A stretch of DNA of 8,862 nt from Porphyrobacter sp. (GTDB lineage: Bacteria > Pseudomonadota > Alphaproteobacteria > Sphingomonadales > Sphingomonadaceae): positions 1-8,862 of the forward strand of contig JAKFWB010000026.1 in the NCBI GenBank assembly GCA_021732945.1, written 5' to 3'. Shown piece after piece: positions 1 to 5,787 of this stretch (positions are counted from its first letter, which is position 1; each line of letters starts with the position of its first letter). The translations under genes were made by a program, and so were the position numbers. Under the pieces are notes generated by a model. The model did not search any database. It worked only from the letters and a program-made list of their open reading frames with translations, and was not told the DNA's origin.

Positions 1-201
1 AGGGTGGTCCACGCCAACGCCTTCGGTTACTATCAGACCTACATCGCCCCTCGCCCTGCACGCATAATATTCCGCGACATTCTCTCCCGGGGTGCCATCG
101 GGGCTGAACTGCCGGGTCATGGGCGACATGACGAAGCGGTTGGCCAGTTCCAGGCTCTTGCAGGAAAACGGCGAGAAAAGCGGGTCCAGTGCATTGCGCA
201 T
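1..201 (-). CDS. Old Yellow Enzyme family NADH:flavin oxidoreductase, N-terminal fragment (truncated by window edge)
   Basis: The minus strand reads 67 codons without a stop from an ATG at 201-199 to the window edge. The N-terminus matches the Old Yellow Enzyme TIM-barrel family: an LFSPF segment (residues 8-12), then LANRFVMSPMTR (19-30), the usual FMN-contacting first-strand motif, a variable GTPGE loop, EYYACRARGDVGLIVTEG (44-61) for the next helix and strand, and DHP. The start is set by AAAGGAG about 8 bases upstream and an in-frame TGA just before it. Family members use FMN and NAD(P)H to reduce activated C=C bonds such as enones, or open rings after beta-oxidation (2,4-dienoyl-CoA reductase branch). 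The C-terminal part is outside the window, so it is unknown whether this is a short OYE or a longer form with an Fe-S domain. It is transcribed divergently from the globin gene and may belong to the same catabolic region; that link is inferred from position only. Confidence 0.88.
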   Translation of the reverse strand, partial: MRNALDPLFSPFSCKSLELANRFVMSPMTRQFSPDGTPGENVAEYYACRARGDVGLIVTEGVGVDHP

Positions 202-286
202 CCATCAAACTCCTTTGGCTTCGCAATGTTATCAGAAGCCGGACACAGTGTTTGCCCTTTCCTCAGGTAGGCAGCACTAGGTCGAT

Positions 287-301
287 TGGCCCAAGGGGCC
301 A
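287..301. repeat. Perfect 6-bp inverted repeat between the OYE and globin genes
   Basis: TGGCCC at 287-292 and GGGCCA at 296-301 are exact reverse complements separated by AAG. The element lies in the 182-base divergent spacer between the OYE start (201) and the globin start (384). It could be a regulator site or a small hairpin in a leader. It has no T-run, so it is not a convincing terminator. A weaker GTGAA/TTCAC pair (323-327 and 344-348) lies nearby. Function is unknown, and repeats this short occur by chance in GC-rich DNA. Confidence 0.35.
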
Positions 302-383
302 GTGATCAACAGCGGGACAGCCGTGAATTTAGTTCAGATCAATTTCACCAGCGCAATTCGGGCATAAGGCAGGTGTATTGCCG

Positions 384-827
384 ATGCGGAGATCAATGCC
401 AGTGGAAAATGACCTTCTCGTGGGAGACGCAGCCAGAGCAGATGTCCTTGAGCGATCCCTGTGGGCGGTCGCCGAGGTGGACAGGGATATCACGCCGATT
501 TTCTTCGACCGGCTGTTTGCCCACTATCCGGAACAACGCCGATCCTTGCACTATGCGGATTCCACCTGCGGTGCGATGGTGAACGAAATGATCGAGACCC
601 TGATGGGGCTGGCGACAGGCGAAGACTGGCTCGAGCGTTGGACCCAGAACCCGGGCATGGCGCATCGCTGCTATGGCGATATCGGCCTGCCGCTTTACGC
701 AGACTCGATAGACATGCTGATCAATACCCTTGCCAGAGTGGCAGGGCATGGCTGGTCAAAAGCGTTCGATGCTGCCTGGCTCGAACATGGGGCCGCTCTC
801 AAAGGCATCCTTGCGCGGGTCTATTAA
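384..827 (+). CDS. Single-domain globin (bacterial haemoglobin-like haem protein)
   Basis: This encodes 147 residues, the usual size of a single-domain bacterial globin. Residues 26-55 (SLWAVAEVD, then FFDRLFAHYPEQRRSL) match the A-B-C helix pattern of Vitreoscilla-type globins. MAHRCYGDIG (92-101) matches the F helix, with His94 as the likely proximal haem ligand. The segment from Leu104 to Tyr147 resembles the G and H helices, including the GW-x7-W spacing of aromatic residues. An oddity is that the near-invariant CD1 phenylalanine aligns with Leu55. The start is uncertain: TTG 378, ATG 384 and ATG 396 are in frame. I chose 384 because an AGG at 371-373 sits about 10 bases upstream. Such proteins bind O2 or NO and can deliver O2, detoxify NO or sense gases. 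It lies next to an O2-consuming oxygenase cluster and ends 20 bases from the convergent ferredoxin gene. Family call fairly sure, role unknown. Confidence 0.75.
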   Translation: MRRSMPVENDLLVGDAARADVLERSLWAVAEVDRDITPIFFDRLFAHYPEQRRSLHYADSTCGAMVNEMIETLMGLATGEDWLERWTQNPGMAHRCYGDIGLPLYADSIDMLINTLARVAGHGWSKAFDAAWLEHGAALKGILARVY

Positions 828-847
828 AGCCCGCTGCGCGGCTGCCG

Positions 848-1060
848 TCACGCATCCACGATGGCGAGGGCCGATTGCGGGCAGGCATCCGCGCCCTCGC
901 GGGCTGCGTCTTCCAGACCTTCGGGCACGATTTCATCGTCGACATAGACGATGCCGTGTTCATCAAGCTTGTACACTTCCGGGCAGATTTCCGCGCAAAC
1001 ACCATAGCCGCAACACGCTGGCTTGTTGATCACGACCTTCAGCTTACCCTTCTCAGACAT
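848..1060 (-). CDS. Small [3Fe-4S]-type ferredoxin, probable electron donor to the Rieske dioxygenase
   Basis: This 70-residue acidic protein is a single-cluster ferredoxin. It has Cys16, a tyrosine (Tyr19) where a [4Fe-4S] protein has its second cysteine, Cys22, and a final CP at Cys60-Pro61, the CxxYxxC...CP pattern typical of P450-type [3Fe-4S] ferredoxins. An additional Cys26-Pro27 and a Cys17 next to the first ligand are present, so conversion to [4Fe-4S] cannot be excluded. Two adjacent ATGs (1063 and 1060) are possible; GGAG at 1070-1067 gives better spacing (6 bases) to the second, which I use. It is divergent from the Rieske alpha gene across a 110-base spacer with a large palindrome, and no other ferredoxin is in the window. 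This makes it the likely partner of the oxygenase and of the reductase at 3168. Known precedents for [3Fe-4S]/[4Fe-4S] ferredoxins serving Rieske dioxygenases are DitA3 (diterpenoid) and PhdC (phenanthrene). Confidence 0.9.
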   Translation of the reverse strand: MSEKGKLKVVINKPACCGYGVCAEICPEVYKLDEHGIVYVDDEIVPEGLEDAAREGADACPQSALAIVDA

Positions 1061-1096
1061 CATGCTCTCCGTTGTTTGTCCAGGTTTTCGTCGCTT

Positions 1097-1127
1097 TACA
1101 TATTGAACAGAAATTATTCAATGTGTA
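1097..1127. promoter_or_regulatory. Near-perfect 11-bp inverted repeat, probable regulator (TetR) operator
   Basis: The left arm TACATATTGAA (1097-1107) and right arm TTCAATGTGTA (1117-1127) are reverse complements at 10 of 11 positions, with a 9-base spacer. The element sits in the AT-rich spacer between the divergent ferredoxin and Rieske alpha genes. Its size and two-fold symmetry suit a dimeric TetR-family repressor, and a TetR gene lies in the downstream operon. Assignment to that regulator is an inference. It overlaps the promoter proposed at 1104-1131, so binding would block the oxygenase operon and probably also the ferredoxin gene. Confidence 0.65.
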
Positions 1128-1131
1128 TGAC
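1104..1131 (+). promoter_or_regulatory. Candidate sigma-70-like promoter of the dioxygenase operon
   Basis: TTGAAC (1104-1109) and TATGAC (1126-1131) are separated by 16 bases and each match the -35/-10 consensus at four of six positions. The -35 box lies in the left arm of the 1097-1127 palindrome and the -10 box begins at the end of the right arm, an arrangement expected for repressor control. It is about 43 bases upstream of the alpha subunit start. Alphaproteobacterial promoters are variable, so this is only a candidate. Confidence 0.35.
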
Positions 1132-1174
1132 GCGAATCAATTACAAAAAAATGCACTACCGGGAGAATGCTCAG

Positions 1175-2563
1175 ATGCTCCAGAAATCGAAGCTAGTATT
1201 GCGTGACGGAACCTCGCTTGACGATCTGGTCATGCGCGAGAGCAATGAGGTCTCGCTTCGCGTGATGACCGACGAAGAGCTCTACCACCTTGAAATGGAA
1301 AAGATTTTTGCCAAGACTTGGCTGCTGCTAGGCCATGAAAGCGAAATTCCCGAGCCCGGCGACTTCATTGTTCGCGACATGGCGGAAGACAATGTGATCG
1401 TGGCCCGCAGTCAGGATGGCGAAGTCAATGTTTCGCTGAATGTCTGCCCGCACCGCGGGATGCGCGTGTGCCTTGGCGAAGCAGGCAACAAGCGCATTCA
1501 CCAGTGCATTTACCACGGCTGGGCATTTCGTCCGAACGGCGATTTCATCGGCGCACCGGTTGAACGTGAAAAGATGCACGGCAACGATGTGGACAAGAAG
1601 ACCCTAGGGCTGAAGAAGGCCAAGGTTCACCTTTATGGTGGCCTGATTTTTGCCACCTGGAACGTCGATGGCCCTTCGTTCGACGAATATCTGGGTGACA
1701 TTAAGTACTACATGGACCAGCTGTTCTGCCGGACTGACAATGGTCTCGAATTGCTCGGTCCGCCGCAGCGCTTCACCTTGCCCTGCAACTGGAAAGTGCC
1801 GGGTGAACAGTCGGGTTCCGACGGTTTCCACACGCTGACGCTGCACCGTTCGCTGATGGAAGGCGGCGTGATGGGCGGAACGGCCGAAAGTATCTATGAT
1901 CAGGCGCCGGGCATGTACGGGGTCGACGTATCGTGCAAGCAGGGCCACTCGCTGCGCTGCCTGGAAGCAGAAAAGACCTTCAAGATGTTCGCCGACGTGC
2001 CGTTCGAAGGCAAGTCTACGCGGGAGCGGCTGGAACTACTGACGCCGCCGGGCATCACCAAGGAGATGATCCCTGAACTGTTCCGCAATTTGAGTGAGGA
2101 TCAGGTCAACCAGTTGGCGACAATCCCCCCGCAAGTTGGCGGGCTGTTCCCCAATATCCTTATCGCTTTCATCTTCGCCCCGCGCACCGATGGCGGTTCC
2201 TCCGGCGCGCTGGCGCTGCATACCTATGTTCCCAAAGGCCCCGGCAAGGTGGAATTCGTGAACTACATTTTCGCCGAAAAGGATGCGCCCGAACAGATGA
2301 AGCGCGACATGCTCCAGAATTCGGTCCAGCAGACCGGCACTTCGGGCACGATCGAGCAGGACGATGCCGATGTGTGGCCGGTCATCATGAAGAACGCGCG
2401 CGGCGCGGTCAGCAAGGGCATTACACTCAAGTACCAGGCGCTGCACGGGCACGAACGCCCGGAGGGCTGGGTTGGCGAAGGACTGCTCTATCCCGGTTTC
2501 ACCAAGGACGACACGCAGTGGAACTGGTGGCTTGCATATTATGACCTGATGGACGCGGTTTGA
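1175..2563 (+). CDS. Rieske non-haem iron aromatic ring-hydroxylating dioxygenase, alpha (large, catalytic) subunit
   Basis: This 462-residue protein has full family length. The N-terminal Rieske domain carries C91-P-H93 and C111-I-Y-H114, the Cx-H...CxxH ligands of a [2Fe-2S] centre. The C-terminal catalytic domain has the mononuclear iron motif at 211-224: Asp216, which in naphthalene dioxygenase bridges to the neighbouring Rieske centre, then His219 and His224. The third iron ligand is probably Asp396 or Asp397 in the IEQDDADVW segment. The enzyme should add O2 across an aromatic ring to give a cis-dihydrodiol, as an alpha3beta3 hexamer with the next gene product. ATG 1175 is chosen because GGGAG (1161-1165) lies 9 bases upstream; ATG 1151 is in frame but lacks a good site. 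The open frame continues far upstream (to 461), but that part only reads across the globin and ferredoxin genes. The sequence style is closest in memory to PhdA/NidA/DitA1-type alpha subunits. The substrate is not predictable. Confidence 0.95.
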   Translation: MLQKSKLVLRDGTSLDDLVMRESNEVSLRVMTDEELYHLEMEKIFAKTWLLLGHESEIPEPGDFIVRDMAEDNVIVARSQDGEVNVSLNVCPHRGMRVCLGEAGNKRIHQCIYHGWAFRPNGDFIGAPVEREKMHGNDVDKKTLGLKKAKVHLYGGLIFATWNVDGPSFDEYLGDIKYYMDQLFCRTDNGLELLGPPQRFTLPCNWKVPGEQSGSDGFHTLTLHRSLMEGGVMGGTAESIYDQAPGMYGVDVSCKQGHSLRCLEAEKTFKMFADVPFEGKSTRERLELLTPPGITKEMIPELFRNLSEDQVNQLATIPPQVGGLFPNILIAFIFAPRTDGGSSGALALHTYVPKGPGKVEFVNYIFAEKDAPEQMKRDMLQNSVQQTGTSGTIEQDDADVWPVIMKNARGAVSKGITLKYQALHGHERPEGWVGEGLLYPGFTKDDTQWNWWLAYYDLMDAV

Positions 2564-2580
2564 GCGGGGGAGACACAGAC

Positions 2581-3162
2581 ATGACCTGGAAGACCAAATC
2601 GACCGCCGCCCCCGATTCAACCACGATCCTTCGCGGACTGGTTTCGAACAAGCGCGTAGCCCTAGGATCGCAAGTGTACAACCGCATCCTGGAAACGCTT
2701 TATGACGAAGCGGCCGCGCTGGACGAGCGCCGCATCGACGATTGGATCGCGATGATCGCGCAGGACATCATCTACCAGGCACCAATCCGCCTGACGCGCA
2801 CCGGCCCCAATCGCGACCGCGACGTGATGCGCACGATGTTCCATTTCGACGAAGATTATGGCTCGCTGCTGATGCGCACCGGGCGTCTGCAAAAGAGCGC
2901 TTGGGCGGAAGACCCGCCTTCACGCTGCCGCCGGTTCATAACCAATGTCCGTATTGCCGAATGCGAGACACCCGGCGAGTATGAAGTGGTGAGCTACCTC
3001 TATCTCGAACGCAGTCGCGGCGACAGCCCGGAGAACGAGAACACCACCGCTGAACGCCGCGATGTCTGGCGCGAGGTAGACGGCGGTTACAAGTTGGCTA
3101 GCCGCGAAATCATCGTCGACCAGTCGGTGCTCGGAATGTCAAACTTCGCGGTCTTTTTGTAA
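2581..3162 (+). CDS. Aromatic ring-hydroxylating dioxygenase, beta (small) subunit
   Basis: This 193-residue protein has the NTF2-like/SnoaL fold sequence of Rieske dioxygenase beta subunits. After a variable N-terminus, residues about 32-55 form the first helix (YNRILETLYDEAAALDERRIDDW). The FDEDYGSLLMR region (about 93-103) and SRCRRFITNVRI (about 118-129) are the most family-typical parts, followed by the last strands ending in NFAVFL. The beta subunit is structural and has no metal site; it packs the alpha trimers and can influence substrate range. The start at 2581 follows GGGGGAG with about 8 bases spacing; an upstream in-frame TTG at 2560 overlapping the alpha stop is less likely. The gap to the alpha gene is 17 bases, and only 5 bases separate its stop from the reductase start, so all three genes should be cotranscribed. 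Confidence 0.93.
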   Translation: MTWKTKSTAAPDSTTILRGLVSNKRVALGSQVYNRILETLYDEAAALDERRIDDWIAMIAQDIIYQAPIRLTRTGPNRDRDVMRTMFHFDEDYGSLLMRTGRLQKSAWAEDPPSRCRRFITNVRIAECETPGEYEVVSYLYLERSRGDSPENENTTAERRDVWREVDGGYKLASREIIVDQSVLGMSNFAVFL

Positions 3163-3167
3163 TCGAA

Positions 3168-4334
3168 ATGAACGCGCCTGTTGCCCCCACTATCGTCGTT
3201 GTCGGCAGCGGTCTTGCCGGCTTTGGCGTGCTGCGCGAACTGCGCCGGCTCTCATCGGAAGCGCGGCTTGTGATGGTTACGCTTGATGACGGGCACTTCT
3301 ATTCCAAGCCCGCGCTTTCAACCGCGCTGGCCAAGGGCAAGACCAGTGATACACTGGTGACCACGCCTGCCGAAAAGATGATCGCCAACCTCAAGCTGGA
3401 TGCCCGCATCGGGCGCGAGGCCGAAGCCATCGATAGGGCAGGCAAGGCCCTGCTTACTACCGGAGGACCGATCCAGTATGATGCCGTGATCCTGGCGACT
3501 GGTGCGGAACCGATCCGGCCGACTATAGGCGGAGACGCCGCGCACCGGGCCATATCGGTCAATCAGCTGGAGCACTACGATCGCTTTCGCAAGGAGCTGC
3601 CCAAAGGTGGGCGTGTGCTGATCATGGGTGCAGGCCTTGTCGGAACCGAATTCGCCAATGACTTGGTGACCAACGGCTACAAGCCGATCGTGGTCGATAT
3701 GTTGGACCAGCCGCTGGCGCAGCTTGTGCCAACCGCAGTGGGCGAGACGGTGCAGGAATCCCTGCGTGCAAGCGGCGTTGACTGGCATTTGGGTCGCAAG
3801 GTCGAGGCAATCGATTACAGGCAAACCGAACGCGGATATGTTGCGACGCTGGACGATGGCACGCGGATAGAATCCGATATCGTGCTTTCTGCAGTGGGCC
3901 TTCGCCCGAACGTGAAGCTGGCGCAGGAAGCCGGCCTCGATATCGGGCTTGGGATCAAGGTCAATCAATTTGGCCAGACCAGCGACCCCTATATCTATGC
4001 CATCGGCGACTGCGCCGAATATCCCAACGGTCTGGCTGCCTATGTTACGCCGATCATGGCGGCCGCGCGCGGGATCGCGCCCAGCGCACTGGGCACACCC
4101 ACGCCGATCAAGTTCCCACCACTTTCGGTGCAGGTCAAGACCACGCTTTGCCCCATCAACCTGTTGCCGCCAGCTGCGGCCATCGAGGGCGAATGGCGCA
4201 AGGTCGAAAGCGATGTGAAGGGCGACAAGCACCTGTTCGTCGACACCGACAACAAGATCCAGGGCTACGTCCTGACCCGGGAAAAATGCGACGAACGTAT
4301 AGAAATGGACAGAATGGTGGGGGAAGCAGCATGA
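3168..4334 (+). CDS. Rubredoxin-reductase-type FAD-dependent NAD(P)H oxidoreductase (ferredoxin reductase of the dioxygenase)
   Basis: This 388-residue protein has the two-dinucleotide-domain pyridine nucleotide disulfide oxidoreductase fold. The FAD site GSGLAG is at residues 13-18, the NAD(P)H site GAGLVG at 154-159, and the second FAD motif YIYAIGDCAEYPNG at 275-288. The HFYSKPALSTALAKGK segment (43-58) and the C-terminal domain (about 318-380) closely resemble pseudomonad rubredoxin reductase, rather than the BphA4 type. It has no disulfide CxxxxC active site. Because it sits in the dioxygenase operon and no rubredoxin gene is present, it probably passes electrons from NAD(P)H to the [3Fe-4S] ferredoxin at 848-1060. 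The start codon lies 5 bases after the beta stop with no visible Shine-Dalgarno sequence, suggesting translational reinitiation. Its TGA overlaps the next gene's ATG (ATGA at 4331-4334). Family call strong; electron partner inferred. Confidence 0.9.
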   Translation: MNAPVAPTIVVVGSGLAGFGVLRELRRLSSEARLVMVTLDDGHFYSKPALSTALAKGKTSDTLVTTPAEKMIANLKLDARIGREAEAIDRAGKALLTTGGPIQYDAVILATGAEPIRPTIGGDAAHRAISVNQLEHYDRFRKELPKGGRVLIMGAGLVGTEFANDLVTNGYKPIVVDMLDQPLAQLVPTAVGETVQESLRASGVDWHLGRKVEAIDYRQTERGYVATLDDGTRIESDIVLSAVGLRPNVKLAQEAGLDIGLGIKVNQFGQTSDPYIYAIGDCAEYPNGLAAYVTPIMAAARGIAPSALGTPTPIKFPPLSVQVKTTLCPINLLPPAAAIEGEWRKVESDVKGDKHLFVDTDNKIQGYVLTREKCDERIEMDRMVGEAA

Positions 4335-5146
4335 GCGGTTTGCTTGAAGGCAAAGTGGCAACCATAACCGGCGGAGCCAAGGGCCTTGGCTATGGCATTT
4401 CGCGGCGCATGGCCCGCGAAGGCGCTTCGCTGCTGATCACCGGGCGCGATGGCGCGGCCACTGAGAAAGTGGCAAAAGAAATCCGTGAGGAATTTGGCAC
4501 CAAGGCCATCGGCATGTCAGCTGACATGGGCATCAAGGAAGATGTTCTGGCGATGATCCGGCGCGCAGTCGATGAATTTGGCGGGCTGGACATTCTGGTG
4601 AATAACGCTTCGTTGCTGTCCGACGGTGTCCTGCTTGAGCATAAGACCGATGAGATGCTGCGAAGGACGCTCGAAATCGGTGTTTGGGGCAATTGGTGGG
4701 CAATGCAGGCCGCCTTCCCCCACATGAAGGCTCGCGGTGGTGGCTCAATTATCAACTTCAGCTCAATCGACGCTCAGACAGGTGCTTGGTTGCACAGCGA
4801 TTATAACATCAACAAGCTCGGCATAGTCGGCTTGACCCGTAGCGCTGCGGTTGAATGGGGTCGCTTCAACATTCGCGTGAATGCGATAGCACCGACTGGC
4901 CTTGGTCAAGTGTTTTCACAATTGGCCAAGGACGTTCCGGGCTTCCTTGAGAACATCGTAGCGACCAATCCTCTCAAACGGGCTGGGGATCCGGAAAACG
5001 ACATCGGTCCAGTAGTGGTCTTTCTCGCTTCCGAAATGTCCCGCTTCATCACCGGCGAAATGATCAACGTCGATGGTGGACAGAATCTGCCCGGCTACGT
5101 CAGTATTCCGCACAATCTCGATGAACTTGAGAAAGGCGTGACATGA
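4331..5146 (+). CDS. Short-chain dehydrogenase/reductase (SDR), candidate cis-dihydrodiol or alcohol dehydrogenase
   Basis: This 271-residue protein is a classical SDR. The cofactor loop TGGAKGLG is at 13-20, NNAS (91-94, replacing the common NNAG) supports the central sheet, and the catalytic set is Ser145, Tyr158 and Lys162 (Y-x3-K with Ser 13 residues earlier). The C-terminal substrate part contains RFITGEMINVDGG (238-250), typical of the family. It most likely uses NAD(P) to oxidise a hydroxyl. In a dioxygenase operon the obvious role is converting the cis-dihydrodiol to a catechol, although SDRs of this type also act on other secondary alcohols and 3-oxo compounds. It overlaps the reductase stop by ATGA at its start and the TetR start by ATGA at its end, so translation of the three genes is probably coupled. 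A GGGGGA run ahead of the ATG can serve as ribosome binding site. Confidence 0.92.
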   Translation: MSGLLEGKVATITGGAKGLGYGISRRMAREGASLLITGRDGAATEKVAKEIREEFGTKAIGMSADMGIKEDVLAMIRRAVDEFGGLDILVNNASLLSDGVLLEHKTDEMLRRTLEIGVWGNWWAMQAAFPHMKARGGGSIINFSSIDAQTGAWLHSDYNINKLGIVGLTRSAAVEWGRFNIRVNAIAPTGLGQVFSQLAKDVPGFLENIVATNPLKRAGDPENDIGPVVVFLASEMSRFITGEMINVDGGQNLPGYVSIPHNLDELEKGVT

Positions 5147-5766
5147 GGTTTCAGCCTGACCTGACTCAAGAACAAGACGTTAGCGAAGATTTTATCTCCT
5201 CACCCAGCGTTATCAAGATCCTGTCGGGAGCGCTTGATGCTATTGCGGCAAACGGAGTGCGTCGGCTTTCCATGAGCGATATCATCGAGGCCAGCGGCGT
5301 ATCACGCGGGACCATGTATCGCTATTTTTCGAACAAGGAAGATGTTCTTGCGGCGGTCGCAGAATTCGTCTGCACGGGCTTCGAAACAGGCATGCGCGAG
5401 GCGGCTGAGAACATCGACGATCCGATCGAGCGGTTCCGCCAGGTCATGCTGTTCTATGCCCGTTACACCAATGAGAACTCACCTGATCGGGTGTTCGAGG
5501 TGGAGCCGCGTTTCCATCTCTCTTTCTTCCGCAGTCGCTTTGATCGCTACAAGGTTGCGGTTTACTTGGCGATGGAGCCGACATTCGAATACCTCGAAGC
5601 CAAGCTTGGCAAGAAGATCAATACAGAAGGCTTCGTGGAAGTGCTGGTCCGCCTTCAGCTGAGCACCCTGTTGGTGCCTGCTGACGAAAACTGGTCCGCG
5701 CTGTGGAACGATAGCGCAAAGAATCTCGAGAAGTGGGTTCTCGATCTAGCGCACCAATCTGCCTGA
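5143..5766 (+). CDS. TetR/AcrR-family transcriptional regulator embedded in the dioxygenase operon
   Basis: This 207-residue protein has a TetR-type N-terminal DNA-binding domain. Helix 1 lies around residues 22-38 (SVIKILSGALDAIAANG), and the helix-turn-helix spans about 43-62 (SMSDIIEASGVSRGTMYRYF), followed by the usual NKEDVL. The rest (about 75-207) is a divergent helical ligand-binding and dimerisation domain, with an LVPADENW segment near 178-185. A 20-residue extension precedes helix 1. The start at 5143 overlaps the SDR stop (ATGA), with AAAGG about 7 bases upstream. Its position inside the operon implies that it is made together with the enzymes and may autoregulate. The palindrome at 1097-1127 is the best target in the window. 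Whether it represses, and which ligand relieves it, is not visible. Confidence 0.9.
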   Translation: MRFQPDLTQEQDVSEDFISSPSVIKILSGALDAIAANGVRRLSMSDIIEASGVSRGTMYRYFSNKEDVLAAVAEFVCTGFETGMREAAENIDDPIERFRQVMLFYARYTNENSPDRVFEVEPRFHLSFFRSRFDRYKVAVYLAMEPTFEYLEAKLGKKINTEGFVEVLVRLQLSTLLVPADENWSALWNDSAKNLEKWVLDLAHQSA

Positions 5767-5787
5767 ATAATCGAAAGGACGCATGAT

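Noticed and set aside
816..838. GCGGG/CCCGC hairpin between the convergent globin and ferredoxin genes as a terminator
   Set aside because: The stem is only five pairs with an unpaired interior and no T-run on either strand.
461..1174. Long N-terminal extension of the Rieske alpha reading frame back to 461
   Set aside because: It crosses the globin gene in another frame and the ferredoxin gene antisense, has no family similarity, and the true start at 1175 has a good ribosome binding site and gives the normal family length.
3318..4361. 347-codon open frame on the minus strand opposite the reductase gene
   Set aside because: It is an antisense shadow of a GC-rich coding region, with no recognisable domain and no ribosome binding site; the plus strand encodes a full FAD reductase.
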